A stretch of DNA of 64,000 bases, from contig VZRR01012411.1 in the NCBI GenBank assembly GCA_013398015.1, positions 248,001 to 312,000 on the forward strand, read 5' to 3'. The notes below the pieces were generated by a model. That model was not told the origin of the DNA, searched no databases, and worked only from the letters and a program-made list of their open reading frames with translations. This stretch comes from Oreocharis arfaki (Eukaryota > Chordata > Aves > Passeriformes > Paramythiidae). Made by a program: the position numbers and the translations under genes. Positions 26,001-41,000 of the stretch are shown in pieces. Position 1 is the stretch's first letter. Every line of letters begins with the position of its first letter.

Positions 26001-29000
26001 GATGGTTAAGGGTGAGCTAGAGCCTGAAGCAACAGAGTAATACACAGAGTAGTAAAAAATAGGTAATGCATAGTTTAACAAGAAATAAGAAGCAGGAAGT
26101 CATGTGAAATATTTCCTTTCCTTTTGTTGGCTATGCATTTTACACTGACTTGTGGGATCATGTACAGCCTCAAGCACAAGTCACGGCACCTCTCCCAACT
26201 GTTGGAATGGGGCTGACGTGTGCCTGCCCCAGACTGAGAACAGGAGGTGCTACAGCTTTTTCAAGAATATGTATCAGGCACTCCTGATTGTGGACTAGGA
26301 AGCTGTGGAGCAGAAAACAGGCAGAACAGCGTGTGGGGGCAAGAGAGGTATGGAATGAAAGGTTGTAGTAGCAGTTTGCATCACTGGTGCTGTAATCTCA
26401 TTAGACCATCAGCAACAATTTGCTAAATGAAAAGTTTTAAATCCAGACATCATATGGTTTAAGCTGAAGATCAATCAACACTTTCAATTTTGACCTCAAG
26501 CAGCAAACAATCAGTATGCAGCTGGGGGAGAAAGCTGTCTCCCTAATCAGTCAAATAGCCACATGGTTACCCAGTTTGCCTATTACTGCTGTTGGAAACC
26601 TGGGTTTCTGGAAACTGGTTAATTTCAGAGTTTATAAGATACACAAAAGTAGAAATAATTTATTTTTCTACTTAAATGCAGGTGTGCAAGTAATAAGAAT
26701 GTGATGGACTAGGCTTGCAAGTGGTGTAAATGGTATCTAGGGTGTGTAGAGACACACTTGCAGCAATTCCAGAGCTTGCTCATAAGTTATGAGATGATTT
26801 TTCATCATCATCCTGAAAAGTATTTCTTTTGGTCAGTTTTGTGTGGTAATATTTAAATGGATAACAAATATGGAAGAGAGGGAAATGTTTTTCCTTTCAA
26901 TTCAGTTGGGAGTGCAAAGCTAATTTGAAATGCAAGACTGAGCTATGTGGCTATTTTTCTTGTTTTTTGGTATTGCTAGCCAAGATGTGACATACATATT
27001 TTTGTGTAGCTACTCAGATGCTGGGAAGCTGTTTATGGTGGACACCATTCCCAAACTGGTCAAGGATCCTGCTGCTCTCGCACTGAGGTCATTTACTCAG
27101 GTTTGTTATGTTACCTGATACCATAATGAGTTCTAAATAATTTTCAAAAGTTACAAGTGTACAGCTTTTATTTGACAGGAAAACAAGCGGTGAAAACTGA
27201 GGAGCCGTACTATCACAAGTGCTGCTTAAGAAACTCAAAACTCTGCTATTCCAATACCAGGTTTTGAAACAAATTTCTGTCATGCTTCAGTTTTGCAATA
27301 TGTAAACACAACTGTCCTAAAACCAGCAGGGGCTACAATTGCTTGGGTAGGCTGAATTTGGCTTCACATGATGTAAGAGGAAGGAAAAAGTCTACAAAAT
27401 GTGGAAATGAGACCTTGAACAGTTTCCTGCTTCTTCTTAGTGTCTCCACCAGCAGATGTACTAGAGGATGGAACAGGCTGGAACAGACTCTTCTGTAGTT
27501 CAGTTTTCATGCTTTTGTAGTTTGACGAATAAGTATTATTAAAGTGTCCTGTTTTATATCCTGCTGTATGGTTAAAGTTGCATGATGATCACTGCAGTAC
27601 CATAATGAGAGCTCTGAGCCTACATATCCTAATGTAGGTGCCTAATAGGGGTATCTGGATGCGAGATTTTGATATTTCTGTCACTGGCCTGTCCTCACCA
27701 TGGAACATAGGACATGCAGTTACTATTTACACTGATGAGGGCAAATTCAGCTGCTGTGGGAGATGTTAGCTTCCATGCATTTTTTATTTTAAAGTCACAG
27801 TTTGAAAAGGTCCTTGGACCAGCATTTTTAAAGGGATCCATCAAGAAGGTCAGGCCATAAACTCTGTGATCACTTATAAACCACATCTGTATTTTTTGCT
27901 ACAGGTTTGAGTATTTGAACTTCTACTCACCTAATTTGTAGCTAAAGATGCCTTTAATCAAGGCATGGCTAGTAGCTAAAGAGTACATGCAAAGTTTCTG
28001 AAATTTGTTTTGATGGCTGGATAACACCTAAACAGGGGATGATAAAAGTCCCTAATGTCATGTATTATGGATATCCTCATTATCTCCTCTTACATACACC
28101 CCTCTTGTCTTTCTGTAGCATGCTGTGAACTATATGAAAGTTGCTTACATGCCACCCTTGCAGGACATTGGACCTGAACCTCAGCAAGTCCAGTTTATTT
28201 TTTCTGTCAGCAATCAGCATGGAGGCACTTTGTATGGGATCTGCTTCAATATTACAGTTCTTCCTGTGGACAATCAAGCCCCAGAGGTAGGGTGGTGGTG
28301 AAAGTGAGAAAAAAGGACTTGGACATTGCTTTGGGTGGAAACAGAAATGCAGAGAAATATTTTGATTTTACTGAGAAAAACAATGAATTTTCCATGGGAT
28401 CAGGGTTTCAGTGTCTTGCACACAGCTTTCATTGGGATCGAAGTAGACAGGGAAGTCTGGTGAGTGTGCAATATGATTTTTTGTGCTAGGTAAGCTGAGG
28501 ACTACCTTTGGCATCTATGTATCTGTTCAAAAACATGTGTGCTGCATCTTGGTTAGCAGAACTGCATCCCTACATTTTGTGTTGCTTATTGCCTGTGGAG
28601 GTCAGAAGCCTCCGAGAATGGGATGAGAACTAGGATGCACACATTATAGCCCACTGTTGGTGATTTCCTTAGGTTTTTCTAGCACAGCAGAAAAGAGTAT
28701 GTCATTTGGCATTTTGTTTTTTAAGGTGTCACACATCCTTATAGCAGGGCAAATGGGAATAACTCCGTTTGGCATGTGTTTGGAGGCACAGCAGCAAAGA
28801 GAGCTCAGCATTTCTCCTCCCTGCAGGTCATTACAACCCATTTGAGAGTGGAGGAGGGTGGCATGACCCCTGTTACAGAGGGACACATTCTCATCTCTGA
28901 CGCAGACACAAAACGAGAGCACCTCTTCCTGCTCCTGCAGAGGCAGCCGCAGCATGGGGTGGTGGACCTGGACGGCATTCCCATGAATGGAGGCGACAGG

Positions 29001-32000
29001 CTTTCCTGTGAGGACCTGCGTACCCTGGCAGCCAGGTTAGAAGTGTGGTGACTGTCTTTTATGGTGGCCGAGGCGCTCAGTTGAGTGAGCTGAAGCTTGA
29101 AGTGGTGCAGGGTGAAGGCGCTAGCAGTGTTCACCACAGCCCTGGCAGAGCTGCTCCAGGACAAGATTGCTGGGTGAGCCTTGGGATTGCAATGTCCCCA
29201 TGAAACGAGCTGCAGTGCGGCCAGGGAATGGGAGTCAGCAGCCATGCCGGCTGTAAATCGGTTTCTCTATGAAGTGCTGTCCCCTACTGGTGAGGACAAA
29301 AATTCTGTGTGCAGCCGTGCAGCTCCTGTGGAGAAGGCACTGGGCGCCAGCTTTTTCCTTTAAAGGAAGTTGTGTGTTTGTTACGCTTGGTTAGTTTGCG
29401 AAAAAACTTTCGTTAGCACTGATTAATGTAGAGATGAAAATTTTGCTTCTTTATTTCTGGCAAAAACAAGACATGATGCATGCAGAGTTAGACCTCCTTG
29501 GCTCTACTTCCATCTGTTAGAAAGTTGGCACTTACCACAGCGATGATACACGTGTTTGGAGAGCACCTCACAAGCAGCCACTACATAGATGACAAAGCCT
29601 TAGGGAAACCTTTTTCTTGACTGGTGAATGGTTTACCTTGCGGGTTTTCTTCTTGTAGGAGACCCCAAAAGCCCTTTGGAGAATTTCTGATCCACAATCA
29701 GCAGTGTTAGCTGGGCGCCCTTACAGAGGGAGCAGCTTTTTGTACTGGGAGGGATACACGTTGTAGGGCATGACCAGAAAGCATGCTTTTATCTGTGAAA
29801 AATTTGTGTAGCTCTATAATCTTTTTTCACAGATACCGTCATGATGGCTCTGAGACTCTCACTGATGATGTTTTCTTTGCAGCCACAGATGGCATCCATT
29901 TTGTAGAGTTCATCCTGCAGGTCAAGGTCAGTGTGTTGCATGTTTCTGAGAGTAATTGTGTAGAGGCAAAGGGTTCAAAGCTTGCATTACCTTGGAAACT
30001 GGAAGATAATGGATGTATTAGGCTTCCATTTCAACCCTGTTGAAATGTGGCAAATTTGAGAGGACCTTTGACTTGCACTTTTTATTTAAACTATAATTAA
30101 CTAGTTTGGTTTACTTATGTCTTTTTATTTTTAATTCAGCTGGTTCCTTTTTGCTCACAGAGAAAGCTCAGTGTACTCTGACACTGGTGGTATACTGTTA
30201 GTTTGAGCAGCAAAGCAGTGTATTGAAACAACTGGCTTCCACTGAAATTAACAATAAGAAGATCTTGAATTATTTTTCTGATTAGGTGTTGCCTGTGAAT
30301 GATGAGCTACCTGTTATGCAAACAGGCCTTGTTCCTGTGCTCCACTGCCTGGAGGGTGAAGAAGTGGTCCTCTCCTCAGAGTACATTTATGCCACAGATG
30401 CGGACAGCGATGACATGGAGCTGATGTTCATGCTGGCCCACCAGCCCTACCATGGGGTAGTGAGGAAAGCTGGCATTGCTGTGGATCGTTTCTCCCAAGC
30501 TGATGTCATTGCTGGTTTAGTCACATACAAGCACACTAGTAAGTGAGCTAAGGACAGAATTAGACTAGAGGGTGGTCAGAGAAGTATCACTAAAAAAATC
30601 TTAACCTGAATCCATGCTTTTGCAGGAGTCCAGGAGGAACTTCTGAGAAAGCATGTGTTGTGACTAGGGAAATAAATAAACTGGCTTTAAAAAAGAGGGC
30701 TGATGATAGACAATTACCAAATGTTTTAAAAAGTTCTTCAAATCCCTGCTTGAACTGAAAATTGTATTTGAACAAGTATAAGAATCCTGGCGGAACTCTT
30801 TCACTGTTGCTGACAAAATGTCTTAGGCTTTTTTGACAAAATTATTATTAAGTTAGGTACAAACTAGAGTATTTTTATGTGTTCCATGACAGTAAAAAAA
30901 CCCTTTGGTACTTCTTGTGTGCCTCTCCAATCTAGAAGGATGTCTACTTTTGGACAGTTCACAGTACTTCCATAACACAAAATAAAGGAAGTTCTGATTT
31001 TCTTCATGAGAAAGACAATGTTAAAAAGATGTTATTTTGTGGTTTTATTGTTAGTACTGTTTGGTATTTTTTTTTTTTAAACTACTGGCAGAAATCAAGG
31101 GCTGGTTAACCCCCTTTCTAACTGAAGTTTATCCTTTCATTGGGATTAAAGGGGTTATCTTTCTATATCTCTAAATGACAGCTTTAGTCTTTTTTTTCCC
31201 CCAAAGGTTCTGGTTTTCTGTTTAATCATTCTGTAATTTTGTGTTAGCATGGAGAATAGATGTGGTATTTTCAAGCTTGGAACTGTCAAAAATTAACAGC
31301 TGGTATTTGAAGAGGAGGTACTTAATTGTGGCCACCAACAACAAACTTTTCCTCTGAATCCTGAAGATACCACAAACTGTATTTCAATGACGATATTTTG
31401 CAGGGGCAATGAAGTTTTACCTTCAAAGGAGTTGTGTTTCTGTTTTTCATTCCCAACTTTCTACACATTAATTGTGCTGCCAGTAGGTATCGCAAGAGAG
31501 TCTGGGAGTCCCTGCCTTTCCTTTGCAGGCAGCTTATTAATACCTTGCAGCAGTGCAAGGCACAGGCTGCCAGAAATGCTGACAGCTGGAATATGCTGAG
31601 TCACAGATGCTGCTTGCAAGGGGTGGCAGTTCCCAGTCCTTTATCAGCCCCCACTTTAAAAGTGTTTGCATATGAGCATAATATACAGTAGAGTAATAAG
31701 GTACAGCAATAAAGTACAGCAATAAAGTGCAGCCCTTGTTATAGTCCATTTTGTAAGGATAAGAGGCATATAGGAATGCATGCATTACTTACTATATAAA
31801 AAAGTTTTCTGTTGGAAGAGCATGGATATTACCATTTGTCATAGAAGAACATACATGTAAAAGAAAGGTCTTCCTCTGTTCCTTGGGAAGGAGTGCAGAA
31901 AAAACACTTTTCTACACCATATGTATTTTGTACATACCTTAGTGCACAAAGAACAGAATCTTGAGGACTATTAGCCATTTTATTACAATGTAATGTAATA

Positions 32001-35000
32001 TCATAACATTGCAATTATAACATTGTAACTATTATAACAATACTAACACTTTTCTACACCTTTTTATTATAGCATAGAAGTGAGATGGTTAAACCATCAG
32101 CACCCCCAGCAGCCAGAATTAAGAATTCCAGTGATTTTGCTGCTGCTTTCTTTTTCTTCAGACTTGATACTGAAGGCTGTCCTTGCAGGAAAAAAATTAG
32201 TCTTCACAAAGTTTTGGTAAAACATTTCTTCTGAACTGCAATATTTTTTTCCAGGTGGGGAGATTGGCCTGACTCCTTCCATTGAGATCTTAACCTTAAT
32301 TGTCTCTGATGGTGAGGCTGGCCTAGATGTGAAAGACTGCTGTTATGATGGACCTCCTCCTCCAGTTTCACGTCATGATCCATTTCCTCTTTATGACCTT
32401 AACATCACTGTACTTCCAGTGGACAACCAGCCTCCATCGATTGCAACTGGTGAAAGCTTCCTCTCACTGTAGCAGTATAACGTGGGCTACACAGTACTGC
32501 AGTGGCTAAAGACCCAGGGTGGTTTTTTAATTGTATAATTTTTAGCATTAGAAATAGCTAGTTGAGATCAGCATAGAAAAGTTTTGGATGAGAATTTCCA
32601 TCAGTTTTATTTTCTTTTGCTGGTACAGTGCAAACACCCAATCCAGCTGCCGGTGCAAGTATGAGCTTGTTGCTCTCCAGCTGCATGTTTAAAGCATGTG
32701 GTTATAGATGAGAGCGCTCAGATCCACTCCCCACCATCTCTACAGGCCCATTGCTGCATATGTGAGCTGTGTCTAGGTAAAAGTGGTCAATATCTTGTCC
32801 CTGAACTTAACAAATGCCTCAACAGATGTCAGGTTTATACAGTGCATAAACATACTGATAAATATAGATATTTATTTACCTTTGTGTGTACAGTATAAAA
32901 TAGAAATTTGGGGCTTACATTGTTACTTATATTACCTATGTTTAATTATTTTAGCAAATGAAGACAAAGACTAAACATTAATAGATGTGAACCCACATTT
33001 TCACAAGTACTCTTTAGAAACTGAAAAACTCAGTTAAAATGGAAATAGAGTTGATAATGTACATCTAGTCCAACTACAGCCCATTGTGTGAAATTTCCAT
33101 TGATTTCCTGGGCTTTGATGTGGTCTGTGGTACATATATTAAAAGTACGTTTTCCATATGTTTGTGTCTTTCAATGTCATTTGTTTTTAAGTATTAGGTA
33201 AATGTTCTGTATCTCAGAGAATATTTAAGCTTATGTATGAGTAGTTTGGTAATTTGAAGGTGCTCACCCAAGTAATGTTCTGGAAATGAAGCATTGTCCC
33301 AGCAGGGAAACTAAACAGTGATGCATGAAAAATTGTTCATTATGAGCAATTCTTAACAGCTCTCATGTAATTAATGCTCTGACAAACAGATGTAACAACA
33401 GTTTTTGGGCAGTATATAAACCTTACCTAATAAATTGCCAGTAAAATAATTTCATGATCCCCTTCTTCTCTACTTCTGTGATGGCAAAAGCAGAGATGTT
33501 GGTGAAAGCAGAGGAGAAAACATTAAAACACAACTCCTCAGCAATTCAGTTTTTGTTGTATTTTCCTCCTTAGTTATTATTTCCATTCTTATTAACAAAA
33601 ACAACAGTAAAATGAGCTTACAACCAGCAACGTTTAATGTATTTTTTGTGTGCAGGTGCAAGCTTTGTGGTGGAGGAGGGCTCCTCAGCAGCCCTTACTA
33701 CCAACCATTTGTTTGCCACTGATGCTGACACCTCTGCAGATGACTTAGAGTTCGTGTTGGTTTCTCCTCCTCAGTTTGGTTACATTGAAAATATACTGCC
33801 TTCTCCTGGGTTTGAGAAGAGCAACATAGGAATAAGCATAGGTAAGTCTTCACAACTTATGATAATCAAGCAGATGAAATACAGGAGGCTTGTGAGGGCT
33901 CTGCAGTGGGCTCTGGTGGTGCAGATGCAGGTGTGGGCATTAATTTGGGCTTATTGAGGAACACAGGTGCTGGCAAATGAAGAGCAGTGGGACTTTGCGG
34001 GAGGAGTTCAAAGGGAGACTGAAGCCCCGCAAATGAGCAGAATTGGCACTTGAAGGAAACTAGGCAATCCTTGTTTCATGCATTCCAGCTGCGATCTATT
34101 AGAAGTCATGATATGAGACATTAATCTGCTCTCCCTGCCTTCCTCTTCAGTCCCTCATGAAAGGATGTGCACTCCCTTCACCTACACATCTGCCAATTAC
34201 ATGCAGTAGCCTGGGTCTCACATTAGTTTCCAAGGCAAAGTTACAAAGGTGATAGAGATGGTGTTTGACTTAGATGGTGACTTCCCTTGTCCACTTTCAA
34301 GCTATGTGAGGCAGTTTCACCCTCAGAACAGGCATGCTTTGCAGTGCTACCAGCTTTTACCAGCATCTCCAGCTGGAAATCTGCAATCACTGAGTCTTTA
34401 AGTTCTCATTTTCATGATTTGTCAGTCAAATAACAGTGTAATTAGAATCATATAGGATCATTTAGCTTGGAAAAAAACCAATCAGTTTAGCCATTAACTT
34501 AGCACTACCAAGGAATCTTGGACCTCAGATATTTTCCCACCTGTTATTTGAGTTAGTTTTACGTAGGCTCAGTTTTCAGACTGAACTGAAAATGTGAAGC
34601 TTCAGAACCCCACCAGAAGCAGAATGATGCATTTATTTTCAGGGGAAAGGCTTGTGTCCCACAAGTGCAATGTAACTCTTACAGTCAAAAAATGACAGAG
34701 AACTTAAAAAATTCAAGTTGTTTTTCTTTGAAAAAAGACATGGTTTCAATTTTTTTAATGACAGATAAGACTAGAAAGCATGAAAATATTGTGCTAACTC
34801 ATTTTCTCTTTAAAATCTGTAGGTTCATTTCAGCTGAAGCACCTGAAAGCTATGAATATAAACTATGTTCAGGCCAGGCACATGCGAATGGAGCCAACAG
34901 CAGACAAGTTTGTACTTTATGTCACTGATGGGCTGCATCGCTCAGGAGAGACTCCATTTTTTGTGCTAATCAGCCCAACCAATGACGAAGTTCCGGAATT

Positions 35001-38000
35001 CATAGCCAGGAATATCACTGTAAGGAAATAAGCAAAATGCCTGTCACAGAACTTCTTTAACCAGAAACCACACTCTGATATAAATAAGAACATTGTTCTG
35101 ATACCTGTTCCTCTGCATATTTCCCTTACTTTGTGTAAAAGTAAGAAGGCCAAAAGTAGTTTGGCCTACTTCAGGAAACAGCCCAGTGAAACCCCATGTA
35201 AAACTGTAAGACAGAGATTCAGTAGGATAGGAGTAGTGCATAGCTCTTGGAAATTTGCAGTTAAGTAAAAAGAAATGATGAAATCTTTAAACAAATAAGT
35301 CACCTAGAAAGCAGAGAGATCTTTGGGCTTCTTCTGCATTTTCAAGAGCTTTCACAATTTTTTTATAGAGTATTTTTTATATTTCTGGCATAGCTTCTCC
35401 CCTCTCTGCAGACTGTTTTTAATATAAATAACTCTGAGCACAGAGAGAGTGTAAACTAACTCTTAATGTAAAGTAAAAAGTGCATCTATAAATTTATATG
35501 CACCCATATTTTCAGATACCTTTATGTATTTAGAGGCTTTTTCCTTTGTGCATTTCTGAGCACTAGATTTGGCTTTGTCTTACTTAATGTATTTTCTATT
35601 AATTTGGGCAAATATGAACTCCTTATCTCAACTTCTCTCTTCATCACCATAACCATTTACTTTCTCCATGTCTCTTAAACTGGTTGAAATCAGTAGCTGG
35701 TTAAAAGGCTACTGGGAAAAGAGCAGAGGAATCAAGAGATACACTTGTACACGAAAATACCTTACTCATGAAACCATGCTAGGATTCAATAATTTATTTT
35801 TATGTAAAAGAATTGGATGTTTTTTTCTTTCTGCATTCAGGTTCAAGAAGGGGAGATGAAAGAGCTGGATCTGTCTGTTATCAGTGCAGTTGATCTGGAT
35901 GTGCCTCCAGACCCTCTGGTATTTGGGGTTGTGCAGAGGCCCCTGTACGGGTTCCTTATTAATGGTGTTCACGGCAGTGATATTCTACACTATAAAGACT
36001 TAATCAACCCTGATCACCACAGCCATGGGTTGCTTGTTCATGACTTTTCCATGGAGCTACTGAAGAATGGTAGGCGTAGCATTCTTCTGACATTGGTTTT
36101 TAGGTCCTTTAATGAGGCAAGTGGCACACTAAAGAAATCTTCATCATTTATTTATTCACTTGCCTTATGTTTAATTTCAAGACAATGTCTAGGAACGGAA
36201 GTTGTCCTATTTAATGCTATTCTTGTCTACTGATTTTAGGAACTGTCAGTAAAATCATCCTGAGAGACCTCTGTATCAAAAAGGGTAGTAATATGAATAG
36301 GAAAATCATCTGCTCTGGAAAAAAAAAAGGGAATAATGTAACATAATGTAACATCATCAAACAGATTTATAAATGTTTTACAGCACCTAGAATACAAGGA
36401 CAACAAGACTGATTTAAAAACACATTAACTGATCATGGGGTTAAGTATTTCTTCAAATAATCCCAGAATCACAGAACATATTGAGTTGCAATTGACCTTT
36501 AAGGGTCAAGTAATCCACCTCCCCTGCCATGGGCATGGACAATTTCCGCTGGACCAAGTTGCCCAAAGCCCCATTCAACCTGACCTTGAACATTTCCAGG
36601 GTTCCACAACCCCTCTCGACAAATTGTTCCAGTGTCTTACCACCTTTACTGTAAAACCTTCTGTCCTTACGTCCAGCTAAACCTACTCCTGCCCCTTGTT
36701 ATGTCACTACAGGTATTGGTAAAAAGTCTCTCTCTGTCTTTACTATAAACCTCCTTTAGACATTGAAAGGCTTCAATATGCCTTCACATGTCTAGCAATC
36801 AAGGTACAAATTGGACCTGTACAGCTTAGCGTGATCAGTCAGCCTGCTTTAAAGCAGCAAATCTATCTCAAGTACATGTGATGAAAAAGTGTGTTTAACA
36901 CTGCCAAGAATATGGTGGGTTCTTCCTGACTGTGGCTATTTAGTGAAACATGGTATCTATCAATATAAAGAAGAGCATGAATTCAACACTGTCACTCAAA
37001 TTTCAGTTCAGCCCTCAAAACCTGGGGAAAGATTTTTTTATCTCTCTGCCTGTCTAATACATACCTCCAGAAATATCAGGTGTCCACCCCAAGTTCTTCT
37101 GCCTTTACAAGTCTTGGTTTTGACTCTCTTTCTTGGCTTTTTCCTTTTGTTATACACAACGGTGAAAAAGCCACCTTCAGCTCAGAACTTCTGATTGTCC
37201 GTGGTCATAGATACAAGACCAGCTGTCCTTCCAAATGCTTCTCCAAAGTTCCCTGATGATTATTTAAAGCACAGAAAAGTACTGCCTGGCAGTCTCACCC
37301 TCTCTATGGTCTCCATCAAAGTGATATGGAATGAGGAGAGGAGAAGAAATGTACTGTTTTCAGATTGACAGAGACCCCTTTTCAGGACTTAGGCTGGTGA
37401 CCTTGAGTCAATAGTATGTTCGATCAATGAACAGAAGTGGCTCACCAAACTCATCTTCTGATAGCTAAGGCAAATTTACTATGGTTACCCTATCATATGG
37501 TGGAGGGAGATGGAAGAAAGGTGATTGAAGCAGAGTGAAATGATGTGAGGGATTTTGCAGGAGTCAGATGAAGTTGTTCTTTCCATTTCTCTCTCCCGTT
37601 CTCCCTCTCCCTCTCTTTCTCTCTTATTTTTCTCCCCCTTCCTGCCTCACATAGGAATGAAGCTGATGTACATGCATGACAACTCTGAAAACCTCACTGA
37701 CAGCTTTAAAATTCAGCTATCAGATGGAAAACATAAAGTCCTCAGAACCATTTCAGTAGAGGTCATTCCAGTTAATGATGAGAAACCAGTGCTGAGCAAG
37801 TAAGTCACATATTCCTGTTTCTGACAGTGGGATGTGTTCAGACAAAATGATAGAAAAGTGAACAAAACATCAAATCCTAGAATCATACAATTGTTAAGGT
37901 TAGAAAAGGCCTTTAAGATCATCAAGTCCAACCATCAACTTAGCATCCCACGATGTTCACCATTAAACCATGTCCTTGGCATCTGATGCAAAGAGGAAGC

Positions 38001-41000
38001 CATAACTAGCAAGAGACTAATGCCAGTAAAAATAATTCTATGTAGGTCTCCATCAGCCTGTTTAACTAAAAAATTCTACTGAAGGAAGAACATGCATAGT
38101 GATGCTCCATAGTAAGCAAACAGAATAGAAATAAAAGTGTGTGGGGAAACATGCTTTTTGCGTCTTTCACAAGTTGCTTCAAGGTACTTGCCAGGTGTTG
38201 CGCCTCTGCTGAACACTGACCACCATGGTACTGTTTTCCCCTTCCCTGAGACAAACATCTGCCTAAAACACTTCTCTGAAAGCAGTTCTGTATTTTGGCA
38301 TGAGAGAATCCACAAGGCTGAATCAGGGGAAGACCTTTGAGATTATAATTCTCTTCTTTTATATTCTAAAACTCTTTTTCTCAGCCAAAATTCAGCTTCT
38401 GAAAAGGTGCACACTAACTTCCCTTACTCTTCAAAGCTAGGAGTTATAAATGAATTAGACATGATCAGAAATTGCCTGGCAGGCCATTTATAGATAGGCA
38501 GCTGGCTGCATGAGAGCCAAACCTCCTCGACATTTTAAAAAAGAGCTCATGTCTTGAGATCTCCAACTGACGACTTGTCACAGAGCATCAGGACCTCCAT
38601 GGTTGTGACTGTTTTCCAGCCCTAGACAGGCAGATGGGAAGCTAAGAGCCCAAAGATTTTGGTAGTATAGGTCTGAACCTCTAAATTTTACATTTCAGAC
38701 TCACAACCTGTTAAGCAGACTGCCACTAAAGAGGGAATTTCTGATGCCTCAGAGTATTTGGCCTCCTTTCAGGTCAGACTTACATTTCCCACTGCAAAGA
38801 ATTTTTAATGTTTTTTTTTAACCAGGTAGAGCTTCTTGCAAGAACAAATGTTAGTTTCTCAGTTAAAAGATTCTCAGTGACCACATAATGCTAACATGAG
38901 AGAATGTCAATTTCTAGTTAGAATAAAGAGTATAATTTATGTATGCATATAACATGTATTGATAATTACTGATAATTGCCTATTTGTTCCTCACATGCTA
39001 TAGCTTGATCTGCCATTTTCCACCCTCTCTCTCTGAAAGAAGGTGATGAAGTACAAGAAGTCAAGTGTTTTTACCTTTGCCCAGCTAGATCCAGAAACTG
39101 TTGCTGCCTTGTCTGGCGGTGCTAGGTCTCACCACTTGCCATTCCTATGGTGACCAATTGCATTGAGTGAGACATCTGCTCCCAAACCAGCTATTCCTTT
39201 ACAAGAAGTTACTGCCTCTTGCCTGTTACTCCTCCACTGAGATGAGGTGTGCTGCCAGTATTTAGGCAGTAGTGCTTTAAGAAAACGTTCATTTTGGCAC
39301 TGAGGTGACTTAGCTGCCACATTCAATCTCTCCATTTTTGGTGTAGGGTACAAACTTCCTTATGCCAGTGCAGTGTTTTACAGGTGAATATTGGACAGTA
39401 CCTGTAAGCTTTTCTTTACCTTTTGATCTGGGGGCACTTTCCACCTCAGGGAATTTCAGCTCTCATCTCCATTAATCACAGTCAACAGACTGAAGAACCC
39501 GTGATGGGATGTTTTTGGCTGGCAAACAGTGCCTCTTATTCACAGTGATTGCCAGAATCTCAGTCTGTCACCTCTTGGATTGCATCCTGTAGCTGAGAGT
39601 GCCCTTGGGGAATGTAAGGCCTTCGCACATTCCCCTTGAGAGCTTCTTCCCGAAATGAGATCTGGGTGCTAGAAGGACCATAGAGAAGAAGCCAGTTAGA
39701 TTTTGTTGTGTCTCTTGCAGATAAAGGTGAGCCTTGAAGACTAGTAATTTGAAAGATAGTCTTTTCCTAAATGAGCAATCAGTTCATTGAAGCCAGTGTT
39801 GCTGTGCTCTGTAGTAGCAGTAATAATGCAGTCTATTTGTTTACATTGTCTTCGTCCTATAAACTGCATGAAGGTAAGCTGAACAGGGTCCAGGGGAATA
39901 AGAGAGATGTGTTAAATCACAGTTTATTTTAGGTATCTTCGTTGTTTCTCACCATTGTAAGGAGAAGCTTCTCAGCACTGTTTGTTTTTTTTTTCCCTTT
40001 TGAACTGAAATAGGCACCCTCCTTTTTGCAGTTGTCATTTCTCTCAGCATTGGGTTAATCCATATTTCTGGCAGAGAAATTACATGTGGAAAAGGTTCCT
40101 TTTGTTTCTTCAATACATGGCTTTTAATTTTTTCAGGAAGAACGATATAGAGGTGAACATGGGTGAAACTCAAATCATTTCTGGTGCTGTTCTGTCAGCA
40201 GAAGATAAAGACACCCCCAGGGAGAGAATTTACTACTTATTTGAAAGACTTCCAGAAAATGGTCAGCTTCAGCTCAAGGTTAGTCTTTGTACTTCAACAA
40301 AAAGCAGGCATGCAAAGAACTCTCTCTTTTTAGGGCAAAATCAAGTTCATCTTCCTTTTCTCCCAAATGTCTGTCATATTTTGAAGCAGACAGCTTGGCC
40401 AGTTTGATTGTTGAAGGAGTGTTTGAGTCAAACAATGAGGCTGTCCCAGAGGCTTTGGCACTAAAACCCAGATCCTGAACAGAAGATGGAAGGTAAAACA
40501 CATGGCTGATCATCTGACGTGAAAATTGAGAGAGATGCTGAGATAATCATCCCACAAAGGGGGAAAATCAAGCATCAAAGCTGGGAGGGAATGGGGGGAA
40601 AATCCTTGATAAAAAAAAAAAACAACCCACAAACAAAAAACCAAAACGCCTTTACTTCAGTTTCTTCAGGGTTCAGAAAGCATGGAAGGAGTTGCATGTG
40701 AAAGAGTAAGCAATACCTCATCAATTAGAAGAAAAGCATGGGGGGAAGGATGGGAAAAGGAAGATGATGGAAAGGATATTTCAAGAGGAATAGCAAAAAA
40801 TAAGATTCAAAATGGAAGGAGAGATGATAATCTGTTGACCTAAAATAATACAAAGGAACAAAGATTGAAAAAAATGCCTTTAAAATTGTGTGCATACATA
40901 ATAGAAATTAAATTCCATTTCTAGCACTTGTGAGCTTGGAAAGTATTTTGACGCAGGATCTCATCATCAATCTGCGGATAACATGAGACTTGTGAATTAA